From Bacillota bacterium (GTDB lineage: Bacteria > Bacillota > Bacilli > Bacillales > Bacillaceae_J), in the NCBI GenBank assembly GCA_023457235.1, contig JAEWMK010000059.1, forward strand, positions 1 to 14,471: a DNA stretch of 14,471 bases, given 5' to 3'. The notes beneath the pieces are model-generated. The model had not been told where the DNA came from. It saw only the letters and a list, made by a program, of their open reading frames with translations, and made no database searches. A program made the translations under genes and the position numbers. Positions 4,891-11,883 of the stretch are shown piece after piece (within the stretch, counting starts at the first letter, position 1; each line of letters begins with the position of its first letter).

Positions 4891-5669
4891 CTACTCAAAC
4901 AATTCAATTTGCTGATCAACTTAGAGAAGCAGAATTAACAGGTGTAGGGATTGCTCCTTTAACATCAGTGAACCCAGATCTTACACCGGTGGAAGCTTAT
5001 CATATACAACTTGAAAATATTCAAAGGAAATTAGATGCTGGTCAAAAAATAGTAGGAAAAAAGATCGGCTTAACGTCACTAGCAATGCAAAAGTTACTTG
5101 GGGTAGATGAGCCGGACTACGGACATTTACTTGATACTATGGTTGTTGAAAATGGTGGAACCGTTTCTATGAAGCAAATTCTGCAACCTAGGGTCGAAGG
5201 TGAAATCGCTTTTATTTTGAAAAAAGATTTAATAGGGCCGAATGTTACTACTCTTGATGTCTTACAGGCTACTAAATATATCGTTCCGGCACTAGAGATC
5301 GTCGGTAGTAGAGTTAAAGATTGGAAGATTAAATTGCCAGACACGATTGCTGACAATGCTTCCAGTGGTCTTTATGTATTAGGTGGCAAACCAACACGAA
5401 TCGAAGACGTAAATTTAGAATTACTTGGTATGGTCTTAACGAAAAATGGTCAGTTAGTTAACACTGGCGTTGGAGCTGCTGCACTAGGTAATCCAGCAAC
5501 ATGCGTTGCTTGGTTAGCAAACAAGCTATCTCAATTTGATATTCCGCTGCGTGCAGGGGAAGTTATTCTATCAGGTGCACTTTCAGCAATGGTCGTTGCA
5601 GAACCTGGAGATACATTTACAGCTCGATTTGCGCATCTTGGTCAGGTAAGCGTTAATTTCGAAGAATAA
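4887..5669 (+). CDS. 2-oxopent-4-enoate (2-hydroxypenta-2,4-dienoate) hydratase, DmpE/PraE-type
   Basis: Hydrates 2-oxopent-4-enoate to 4-hydroxy-2-oxovalerate; the known enzymes use a divalent metal. With the TTG start it has 260 residues, close to DmpE (about 261). Closely DmpE-like stretches are GKKIGLTSLAMQKLLGV, QPRVEGEIAFILKKDL, RVKDWKIKLPDTIADNASSGLYVLGG and LRAGEVILSG. Metal-ligand glutamates are Glu104, Glu106 (VEGEI) and Glu137 (LEIVGSR). The sister gene at 7823 resembles the decarboxylase DmpH instead, and this is how the two are told apart. I chose TTG at 4887 because GGAG(TGG) at 4874-4880 is correctly spaced; an in-frame ATG at 4872 has a Shine-Dalgarno that abuts it. First enzyme gene of the operon; the acetaldehyde dehydrogenase follows after 22 bases. 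Confidence 0.88.
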   Translation: MTTQTIQFADQLREAELTGVGIAPLTSVNPDLTPVEAYHIQLENIQRKLDAGQKIVGKKIGLTSLAMQKLLGVDEPDYGHLLDTMVVENGGTVSMKQILQPRVEGEIAFILKKDLIGPNVTTLDVLQATKYIVPALEIVGSRVKDWKIKLPDTIADNASSGLYVLGGKPTRIEDVNLELLGMVLTKNGQLVNTGVGAAALGNPATCVAWLANKLSQFDIPLRAGEVILSGALSAMVVAEPGDTFTARFAHLGQVSVNFEE

Positions 5670-5691
5670 TATTAGGAGGGAGTTGTAGTTA

Positions 5692-6576
5692 ATGAGTAAA
5701 GTGAAGGTAGCAATATTAGGTTCAGGTAATATTGGTTCGGATTTAATGATTAAGCTTAGAAGAGCAACTAACTTAGAGTTAACAACGGTTATTGGTGTTG
5801 ATCCCGAGTCAGATGGTCTAAAGCGTGCAAGAGAGTATGGGTATGTAACTTTTGATAATGGAATTGATGGATTTCTAGAACAACCGGAACTTGCTGATAT
5901 CGTATTTGATGCAACTGGTGCAAAGCCTCATATCAGACATGCTAAATTGTTAAAAGAAGCAGGAAAGCGAGTACTTGACTTAACACCTGCTGCTGTTGGT
6001 CCATTTGTAGTTCCTACAGTAAATATGAATGAACACTTAGATGATGATAATGTAAATATGATTACTTGTGGAGGCCAGGCTACAACTCCGATTGTACATG
6101 CGATTAATCAAGTTCAACCTGTTTCCTATGCAGAGGTTATTGCAACTGTTGGAAGTAAAAGTGCAGGCCCGGCAACAAGAGCAAACATTAATGAATTTAT
6201 TGAAACTACGAATAGTGCCCTTGAAATCATTGGTGGGGCAAAGCGTGGAAAAACAATTATGATTATTAATCCAGCTGAACCACCAATTATTATGAGAGAT
6301 ACAATTCACGCATTAGTTGAAGGCGATACAGTGAATGAAGAAGGTATTGTGAAAGCAATTCGAGATATGGAGAAAAAAGTACAACAATATGTTCCAGGAT
6401 TCAGAATTAGACAGGAGCCATTATTTGATGGAAATAAAATAACAATCCTGATTGAGGTTGAAGGTGCGGGAGATTACTTGCCTAAATATGCTGGTAACCT
6501 AGACATTATAACTGCTGCAGCGGTGCAAGTTGCAGAACAATGGGCAGTAAAAATGCTTGAAAATGCTACTGTTTAA
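5692..6576 (+). CDS. Acetaldehyde dehydrogenase (acylating), MhpF/DmpF/PraG-type
   Basis: Oxidises acetaldehyde with NAD+ and CoA to acetyl-CoA, the last step of the meta-cleavage pathway. In the family it forms a complex with the aldolase so that acetaldehyde is channelled. It has 294 residues (relatives are about 295-316). The N-terminal Rossmann fold carries GSGNIG at residues 10-15, and the catalytic cysteine is Cys126 in MITCGGQATTP. Other family blocks are DATGAKPH (73-80) and GPATRANINEFIETT. AGGAGGG lies about 14 bases upstream of the ATG. The gene follows the hydratase by 22 bases. Unusually, its partner aldolase is separated by a 202-base spacer holding repeat copy B, whose left arm includes this gene's stop codon. 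Confidence 0.94.
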   Translation: MSKVKVAILGSGNIGSDLMIKLRRATNLELTTVIGVDPESDGLKRAREYGYVTFDNGIDGFLEQPELADIVFDATGAKPHIRHAKLLKEAGKRVLDLTPAAVGPFVVPTVNMNEHLDDDNVNMITCGGQATTPIVHAINQVQPVSYAEVIATVGSKSAGPATRANINEFIETTNSALEIIGGAKRGKTIMIINPAEPPIIMRDTIHALVEGDTVNEEGIVKAIRDMEKKVQQYVPGFRIRQEPLFDGNKITILIEVEGAGDYLPKYAGNLDIITAAAVQVAEQWAVKMLENATV

Positions 6577-6772
6577 CTTTATTCAGCAGAGGATTCACAC
6601 TCCCATAATTAGGAGACGAATAAAAATTAGTGTGTTTATTCAGTAGGGGACAAACCCAGGCTGAATAAAGTTAAGCCTCCGGCGGATGCCTCAGATTTTC
6701 AGCGGAAGTTTTTCGAGCAAGCTCGAAAAAATCTGGGCGCAAATACACCAAGGCGTATTTGATAGAAGGGAG
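6573..6772 (+). repeat. Structured dispersed repeat, copy B, ending in the aldolase RBS
   Basis: Inverted arms TTAACTTTATTCAGC (6573-6587) and its exact complement (6660-6674) match those of copy A. Here they are 72 bases apart instead of 7, with an extra CACACT/AGTGTG stem (6596-6634) and a further TTTATTCAG (6635-6643) between them. From 6660 the sequence repeats copy A: the same 10-bp hairpin (6709-6730), the third hairpin (6740-6761, one mismatch), and a terminal AAGGGAG (6766-6772) six bases before the aldolase ATG. The left arm contains the stop codon of the preceding gene. Confidence 0.8.
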
Positions 6773-6778
6773 TAAATT

Positions 6779-7810
6779 ATGATGGGTGATACAAATAAAA
6801 ATATTTTAATTACTGAGGTTGCTTTACGTGACGGAAGCCATGCGATTAGACATCAATTTACTGTTGAACAGGTGGTAAATGTTGTTAAGGCTTTAGATGA
6901 AGCGAATGTTCCATATATTGAAGTAGCACACGGCGACGGATTAGGTGGTTCTACACTGCAATATGGATTGTCTTTAACAGATGAATTTGAATTGATTGAA
7001 GCTGCTGCAGCAACTGCGAAGAATTCTAAAATTGCCGTATTATCATTACCTGGTATCGGCTTGGAAAAGGACTTGAAACAAGCTGCAAGCCTTGGTGCTA
7101 AGATGGCAAGAATTGCAACGCATGTAACAGAAGCAGACGTTTCGCCTGCTTATATTGAGCTTGCAAAAGAGCTTGGAATGGAAACGGTTGGGTTCCTTAT
7201 GATGTCACACATGGCTCCAACAGCTAAGCTGGTTGAACAAGCTAAGTTAATGGAAAGCTATGGCGCTGATACAGTGTATGTAGTAGATTCCGCTGGAGCG
7301 CTTTTACCACACCAGGTTGCAGAAAGAATTCGTGCTTTAAAAGAAAATTTATCAGTTAACGTTGGTTTCCATGGACATAACAACCTTTCATTAGCAATGG
7401 CAAATACATTAGCAGCAATCGAGGAAGGTGCTACAAGAATTGATGGCAGTATGAGATGTTTAGGTGCCGGTGCCGGAAACACGCAAACTGAGGTATTAGT
7501 TGCAGTGTTAGACAAATTAGGTATTCATACAGGTATCGATATCTATAAAATGATGGATGCTGCTGAAAACCTTGTTGCACCTATTTTAGAAAAACCACAA
7601 GAAATTACAAGGGATTCACTTGTACTTGGGTATGCAGGAGTGTATTCAAGCTTCTTATTACATGCACAGCGTGCAGCTAAGAGATTTAACATCGACTCCC
7701 GTGATATTTTGATTGAATTAGGAAAACAATACGTTGTCGGTGGTCAAGAGGATATGATCATGGATGTAGCAGCAGAATTGGCTAAACAAAAGAATGTCAC
7801 GATCGGCTAG
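6779..7810 (+). CDS. 4-hydroxy-2-oxovalerate aldolase, DmpG/MhpE/PraF-type
   Basis: Splits 4-hydroxy-2-oxovalerate into pyruvate and acetaldehyde; a divalent-metal (Mn2+ in DmpG) class II aldolase of the HMGL-like TIM-barrel group. It has 343 residues, matching DmpG (345). Active-site residues visible are Arg17-Asp18 (LRDGSHA) and His21, and the metal-binding His-x-His in GFHGHNNLSLA near residues 198-202. The C-terminal domain (about 280-343), which in relatives binds the acetaldehyde dehydrogenase and gates the channel, is complete. Two adjacent ATGs (6779 and 6782) both fit the AAGGGAG at 6766-6772. The next gene starts 12 bases after its stop, so the two are translated from one message. 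Its cognate dehydrogenase lies immediately upstream. Confidence 0.95.
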   Translation: MMGDTNKNILITEVALRDGSHAIRHQFTVEQVVNVVKALDEANVPYIEVAHGDGLGGSTLQYGLSLTDEFELIEAAAATAKNSKIAVLSLPGIGLEKDLKQAASLGAKMARIATHVTEADVSPAYIELAKELGMETVGFLMMSHMAPTAKLVEQAKLMESYGADTVYVVDSAGALLPHQVAERIRALKENLSVNVGFHGHNNLSLAMANTLAAIEEGATRIDGSMRCLGAGAGNTQTEVLVAVLDKLGIHTGIDIYKMMDAAENLVAPILEKPQEITRDSLVLGYAGVYSSFLLHAQRAAKRFNIDSRDILIELGKQYVVGGQEDMIMDVAAELAKQKNVTIG

Positions 7811-7822
7811 GAGGAAGCAATT

Positions 7823-8614
7823 ATGATTACCCAAGAACAAGTCAAACAAATAGCAAACTACTTGCAAGATGCTGAATACGAAAAACGAGAAGTAGTAAAA
7901 GTAACAGCATCAATTAAGCCAGACTTAACATTTGATGAAGCTTATCAAGTACAAGAAGAAATTGTAAGAATGAAACTGGCTGAAGGAAAAAAAATCGTTG
8001 GTCCTAAAATGGGGTTAACTAGCTATGCCAAAATGAAACAAATGGGTGTAGAAGAGCCGATCTACGGTTATGTATTTGATTATATGTTGATTGATAATGG
8101 CGGACAGGTCAAACTTAGTGATGTCATTCATCCAAAAGTTGAAGCGGAAATCGCTTTTGTAATGGGTGAAGACGTGGAAGGTCCCGGTGTTACAGGTGCA
8201 CAAGTATTAGCAGCTACTGAATATGTACTTCCGGCACTTGAAGTCATTGACAGCCGCTATGAAAATTTTAATTTTACATTCCCTGATGTGGTGGCTGATA
8301 ATGCCTCAACATCTCGTGTTGTATTCGGAACAGCATTGAAAAAGCCAGAGCAATTGGATTTGGATCTTGTCGGAACAACGATTACGATAAATGGTGAAAT
8401 TAAAGAGCTTGGGGCTGGTGCTGCTGTTCTTGGTCATCCGGCTAATTCTGTGGCAATGCTTGCGAATATGCTTGCCCGTAAAGGTGAGAAGGTTAAAAAA
8501 GGCGATATCATTTTAACAGGCGGCATTACCGGTGCTGTTATGCTTTCAAAAGGTGATGTTGTCTCTGGTAAATTTGACGGTTTAGGTGAAGTTACTTTTA
8601 CTGTCGTTGAATAA
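7823..8614 (+). CDS. 2-oxo-3-hexenedioate (4-oxalocrotonate) decarboxylase, DmpH/PraD-type
   Basis: Decarboxylates 4-oxalocrotonate to 2-oxopent-4-enoate, which the paralogous hydratase takes up; in known systems the two form a complex. It has 263 residues. DmpH-specific stretches are KMGLTSYAKMKQMGVEEPIYG, LEVIDSRYENFNF, LGAGAAVLGHPANSVAMLANMLA and ILTGGITGAV, each differing from the hydratase copy at 4887 in a DmpH-like way. Metal-ligand glutamates are Glu107, Glu109 (VEAEI) and Glu140. GGAGGAAG precedes the ATG, which is 12 bases after the aldolase stop. Together with the tautomerase at 681 it marks the 4-oxalocrotonate branch rather than the hydrolytic branch of meta-cleavage. Confidence 0.92.
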   Translation: MITQEQVKQIANYLQDAEYEKREVVKVTASIKPDLTFDEAYQVQEEIVRMKLAEGKKIVGPKMGLTSYAKMKQMGVEEPIYGYVFDYMLIDNGGQVKLSDVIHPKVEAEIAFVMGEDVEGPGVTGAQVLAATEYVLPALEVIDSRYENFNFTFPDVVADNASTSRVVFGTALKKPEQLDLDLVGTTITINGEIKELGAGAAVLGHPANSVAMLANMLARKGEKVKKGDIILTGGITGAVMLSKGDVVSGKFDGLGEVTFTVVE

Positions 8615-8625
8615 ACGATTGGATT

Positions 8626-8672
8626 CGGAAGTCCCTTTTATCCATAAAAACAACATACATAAGGGATTTCCG
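8626..8672 (+). other. Stable intercistronic stem-loop
   Basis: CGGAAGTCCCTT (8626-8637) and AAGGGATTTCCG (8661-8672) pair over 12 bp with one G-U pair and a 23-base loop. There is no T tract after it, so it is a weak terminator at best. It may be an mRNA processing or stabilising element that sets dioxygenase expression apart from the upstream genes. Confidence 0.5.
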
Positions 8673-8718
8673 ATTTCAAATAAATAAAATATGCAGAAAA
8701 TTGGGGAGGTTTTGAAAA

Positions 8719-9540
8719 ATGAGCATAGTAATGAGTGTTATTTCACCACACGTACCAAGTATTTGTCATGATGAACACGTTCCAGAGTTTCAAAAAGAAA
8801 TGGTTGCTGGAATGAAAACGGTGTCTAAGAAGATTTATGAGAAAAACCCTGATCTAATTGTCCTAGTTTCATGCCATTGGCCATCAACTTTTAATCATTT
8901 AGTTGATTGCACACCTGTTCACAAAGGTATTCTAACTGCCCAAGAATGTCCTGATTTAGTTTCTGATGTTCCATATAATTATCCAGGTGATCAAGAAATT
9001 GCTGAAAAGATCGTCCAAGCAGGCCAAAGTGCCGGATTAAATATTGTTGGATTTAATGATCCAAGTTTCGTATGGGATTACGGGACAGTTGTTCCATTAC
9101 GACATCTTGTCCCTAATGAAGATATTCCAGTAATCAATCTATCTGTTGTTTTAGTTGCGTCCTTAGAAGAGACATATAAATGGGGCCAAGAAATTAGAAA
9201 AGTTCTAGAAGAAACGGATAAAAAGGTTGTATTTGTATCTAGTGGTGCATTATCTCATAATGTCGTACGTGGTAGAGAAAATAAGCCGACTATTTCTGAA
9301 CATGCCCTAGACAGGCAATATGTAGAATTAATAATGAACAAAAAATATAAAGAAGCATATGAAATGCTTCCACAATATGCAGCTGCTGCAAAGGTTGAGT
9401 CTGGCGGACGTCACTTAGCGATGTTAAGTGCAATATTGGATGAAAATGATGAGCCAAAATATTATGCAGATGGACAATCTTCAGGAAGCTGGAACCCTGT
9501 CATTACATTTGAAAAACAAACTACAGAGATAAAGGCATAA
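8719..9540 (+). CDS. Class III extradiol ring-cleavage dioxygenase (LigB/HpaD/PraA-type)
   Basis: A 273-residue single-chain LigB-fold enzyme that opens a catechol-type ring next to the two hydroxyls using ferrous iron and O2. Fe(II) ligands by comparison with LigB are His11 (ISPHVP), His53 (VSCHWP) and Glu227 (AKVESGGRH). The catalytic His180 sits in SSGALSHNV, and the family block WDYGTVVPLRHL is at 119-130. Candidate substrates are protocatechuate (2,3-cleavage, PraA) and homoprotocatechuate (HpaD-like). The neighbouring ACMSD-like decarboxylase and 4-oxalocrotonate genes favour protocatechuate, because they process a carboxylated semialdehyde. GGGGAGG is at 8702-8708. It follows the oxalocrotonate decarboxylase by 104 bases, across a stem-loop. 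The substrate call is inference; the family call is firm. Confidence 0.86.
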   Translation: MSIVMSVISPHVPSICHDEHVPEFQKEMVAGMKTVSKKIYEKNPDLIVLVSCHWPSTFNHLVDCTPVHKGILTAQECPDLVSDVPYNYPGDQEIAEKIVQAGQSAGLNIVGFNDPSFVWDYGTVVPLRHLVPNEDIPVINLSVVLVASLEETYKWGQEIRKVLEETDKKVVFVSSGALSHNVVRGRENKPTISEHALDRQYVELIMNKKYKEAYEMLPQYAAAAKVESGGRHLAMLSAILDENDEPKYYADGQSSGSWNPVITFEKQTTEIKA

Positions 9541-9628
9541 TCTATTACCCTATTTTTTTTTTCACTTTTTATACAAAACAATATAAAAAATATTAAAAAA
9601 AGTAAGCGTTTAACTTGGAGGTATCTTA

Positions 9629-10714
9629 ATGAAGAGTATTAAAATGAAAATTTCATTGGTCTTTGTATTAATATTTATGTTGGTAGTAGGTACAGCATGC
9701 GGAAATTCGAACACTACAAGTAATGAAAATGCAGGCGGCAGTGCAGAATCTGATAAAAGTTCGGTAAAACCAATTGAATTTAAAATTGGACATATGAATT
9801 CAACTGAACATGTTCAGCATACGGTAAAAGCAAATTTCGCTGAAGATGTTGCTGGTTTAACAGAAGAACGTGTTACTTTTAAAATTTACCCAGGTGGCGC
9901 ATTAGGTGGCCCAAAAGAGACATATGACAACATCGTAAACGGTGTAATGGATGTAGGTTGGGGTCTTCAAGGTTATAACGCTGGAAAATTCCCTGCCCAT
10001 GCTGTTCTTCAATTACCATTTTTGGCTGATGGAAATGGCGAGTCACTAAGTGTTGTAGCACAAAAATTGTATGATACATTCCCGGAAATTCAAAAGGAAT
10101 ATTCAGATGTGAAACCTTTATGGTTCCATTCTGCGGACCCTTACATGATCGTAACAAAAGGAAAAGCGGTTCGAAGCTTTGAAGACGTTAAAGGGTTAAA
10201 GCTAAGAACTCCTTCTGTCGAAGGTAGTGCAATGATTGAATCATGGGGTGCAACACCAGTATCGTTACCTGCACCTGAAATCTATGATGCAATATCCAAA
10301 GGGGTTATTGATGGCGGCGTTCTTCCAATTGCAGCAATAAAAGATTTTAATTTATTTGATGTAGTGGATTATGTAACATACGGTAATTTTGTTACAAGTA
10401 TATTCTATGTTGTTATGAATGATAAGAGTTGGAATAAGATTGCTCCAGAAGACCAAGCAAAGATTGAAGAGGTTTTAGGAGTTCCTATGGCACAAAAAGC
10501 AGGTGCAGCATTTGATGTTCAAAAAGAGAAGTCATTCGAAGAATCTCAAGCAGCTGGGATTGAGTTTATCACTTTACCAGATGGTGAACTACAAAAATTC
10601 AAGGATGCTTCAAGCGATTTAGCTGAAAAATGGATTTCTGATATGGAAGCTAAAGGAATTCCAGGTCAAAAAATCTATGACGAAGCCGTTAAATTAATTC
10701 AAGAAAGTAAGTAA
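9629..10714 (+). CDS. TRAP transporter solute-binding lipoprotein (DctP family)
   Basis: A 361-residue extracytoplasmic binding protein tethered by lipid. The signal peptide covers residues 1-23 with lipobox GTAC (Cys24), then a Ser/Asn/Gly-rich linker to about 47, then the DctP domain. Family signs are the YPGGALGGPKETYDNIVNG block (87-105) and GLKLRTPSVEGSAMIESWGA (189-208) with Arg193, the usual carboxylate-binding arginine. The ligand is probably an organic or aromatic acid. TTGGAGGT is just upstream of the ATG. A terminator follows, and no DctQ/DctM membrane genes are adjacent, so it must share a membrane component encoded elsewhere, perhaps beyond the right edge after the second lipoprotein. 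It may be co-transcribed with the dioxygenase (88-base gap, no terminator seen) or have its own weak promoter in the AT-rich gap. Confidence 0.9.
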   Translation: MKSIKMKISLVFVLIFMLVVGTACGNSNTTSNENAGGSAESDKSSVKPIEFKIGHMNSTEHVQHTVKANFAEDVAGLTEERVTFKIYPGGALGGPKETYDNIVNGVMDVGWGLQGYNAGKFPAHAVLQLPFLADGNGESLSVVAQKLYDTFPEIQKEYSDVKPLWFHSADPYMIVTKGKAVRSFEDVKGLKLRTPSVEGSAMIESWGATPVSLPAPEIYDAISKGVIDGGVLPIAAIKDFNLFDVVDYVTYGNFVTSIFYVVMNDKSWNKIAPEDQAKIEEVLGVPMAQKAGAAFDVQKEKSFEESQAAGIEFITLPDGELQKFKDASSDLAEKWISDMEAKGIPGQKIYDEAVKLIQESK

Positions 10715-10722
10715 TTAGTAGG

Positions 10723-10746
10723 AAGAGAGTCTATGGCTCTCTTTTT
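10723..10746 (+). terminator. Rho-independent terminator after the TRAP binding protein
   Basis: AAGAGAGTC (10723-10731) pairs with GGCTCTCTT (10735-10743) with one G-U pair and loop TAT, followed by a T tract. It ends the hydratase-to-DctP transcription unit. Confidence 0.9.
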
Positions 10747-10755
10747 ATTTTGTTA

Positions 10756-10775
10756 AAAAATCATATATGATTTTT
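10756..10775. promoter_or_regulatory. Upstream GntR operator: 20-bp perfect palindrome
   Basis: Five A, TCATATATGA, five T: a fully self-complementary 20-mer. Its core is the same as that of the operator inside the promoter at 10786-10814. It sits 10 bases upstream of the -35, so it may support cooperative binding or looping by the GntR regulator encoded at 13596. Only the lyase promoter has this extra copy. Confidence 0.7.
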
Positions 10776-10782
10776 AAAAAAT

Positions 10783-10816
10783 CTATTGAAATCATATATG
10801 ATTTGGTATATGATTT
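10783..10816 (+). promoter_or_regulatory. Promoter-operator of the lyase/aldehyde dehydrogenase unit
   Basis: TTGAAA (10786-10791), 17 bases, TATGAT (10809-10814): a good sigma-A promoter. The 16-bp perfect palindrome AAATCATATATGATTT (10789-10804) fills the spacer, and a TATATGATTT half-site (10807-10816) covers the -10. A bound repressor would block RNA polymerase. The 34 bases here recur at 13510-13543 with three differences. Confidence 0.8.
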
Positions 10817-10878
10817 AAACATGAAGCAAATACTATACTTTTTATAAATTAATTTAGTTTAGAAAGGATGAATTAATA

Positions 10879-11799
10879 ATGTATCAAGAATTGAAAAAAA
10901 GATTAAGAGGATCAATTGCACCAGTTGTTACACCATTCAATGAAGACTATTCAATCGATTTCGAAACTCAAGAGAAGCTTATAAACTGGCAAATTGAAAG
11001 CGGTAGCCATGCAATTTCTGTATGTGGTACTACTGGTGAACCTTCATCATTAACAACAGAAGAGCGCATTCAAGTAATGGAAAACGCTGCAAGAGTAATC
11101 AATGGAAGAGTTCCATTCGTTCCTGCTACAGGATCTGTTAATTTTGATGAAACTATTACCTTAACGAAGAAAGCAAAAGAACTTGGAGCAGATGCAGTAT
11201 TAATTATCGTTCCTTATTACAATAAACCATCACAACATGCACTTTATGATCATTACAAAACGATTGCTGAAACAGTGGATATTCCAATCATCGTGTACAA
11301 TATTCCTGGCCGAACAGCGGTAAATCTAAATGTCGACACATTAGCTCGTCTTGTAAAAGATGTTCCACAAATCATCGGTGCAAAGGAATCTAACAAAGAC
11401 TTCGAACATATTAACCGTGTGTTATTAAAGTGTGGAAGAGATTTCAATTTATATTCTGGGATCGAATTATTATGTTACCCAATGTTAGCAATCGGTGGGG
11501 CTGGTCACATTAGTGCAACAGCTAACCTTCTACCTAAAGAAATCGCTGATCTTTACAATGATTGGGAAGCAGGAAACGTTCAAGCTGCATTAGATCATCA
11601 TTTTGAATTAATGGAATTAAATGATGTATTGTTTGAAGATACAAACCCTGCGCCATTAAAAGCTGCTATGGGTATGATGGGTATTGCTAAACCGATCCTA
11701 CGCAGACCTATGGCTCTTCCAACACAAGAATTACAAGATAAACTACGTAATGTTTTAAAAAGACATGTAGACCTTCCAGAAAATGTTGCAACAAAATAA
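10879..11799 (+). CDS. DapA-family (dihydrodipicolinate synthase-like) class I lyase
   Basis: A 306-residue TIM-barrel enzyme of the DapA/N-acetylneuraminate lyase group, which forms a Schiff base between a lysine and pyruvate or another 2-oxo acid. Seen: GTTGEPSSLTTEER (50-63), Tyr114 in VPYYNKP, Tyr140 and Arg145 in YNIPGRT, and Schiff-base Lys169 in GAKESN. This is the full catalytic set of true 4-hydroxy-tetrahydrodipicolinate synthase, so that activity cannot be excluded. Context argues for a catabolic role: it is controlled by GntR operators, lies 84 bases before an aldehyde dehydrogenase and is surrounded by aromatic-pathway genes. A retro-aldol or dehydratase step on a 2-oxo acid yielding pyruvate is plausible; DapA-like proteins occur in some homoprotocatechuate clusters. 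The exact substrate is unknown. AAAGGATG lies about 10 bases upstream of the ATG. Confidence 0.8.
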   Translation: MYQELKKRLRGSIAPVVTPFNEDYSIDFETQEKLINWQIESGSHAISVCGTTGEPSSLTTEERIQVMENAARVINGRVPFVPATGSVNFDETITLTKKAKELGADAVLIIVPYYNKPSQHALYDHYKTIAETVDIPIIVYNIPGRTAVNLNVDTLARLVKDVPQIIGAKESNKDFEHINRVLLKCGRDFNLYSGIELLCYPMLAIGGAGHISATANLLPKEIADLYNDWEAGNVQAALDHHFELMELNDVLFEDTNPAPLKAAMGMMGIAKPILRRPMALPTQELQDKLRNVLKRHVDLPENVATK

Positions 11800-11821
11800 T
11801 ACTTTAAACCAATAAAAAAGC

Positions 11822-11864
11822 GTCCCATTTAATATAGCTAGTTCATAGTTTGATTAGATGGGAC
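11822..11864 (+). other. Stem-loop just upstream of the aldehyde dehydrogenase RBS
   Basis: GTCCCATTTAAT (11822-11833) pairs with ATTAGATGGGAC (11853-11864) over 12 bp with one G-U pair. No T tract follows; AAGGA (11869-11873) begins five bases later. It is therefore more likely an mRNA element affecting translation or processing of the dehydrogenase than a terminator. Confidence 0.5.
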
Positions 11865-11883
11865 AGATAAGGATGTGAAGAGA

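Noticed and set aside
6037..6309. Minus-strand frame of 90 codons and other antisense frames within the enzyme genes
   Set aside because: Shadow frames of conserved genes; their composition reflects the opposite-strand codons.
9603..9616. cre site before the TRAP binding protein (AGTAAGCGTTTAAC)
   Set aside because: Three mismatches at conserved cre positions.
9541..9628. Strong promoter before the TRAP binding protein
   Set aside because: The region is A/T-rich and offers only a weak TTTTCA-N17-TATAAA match; not supported well enough to list.
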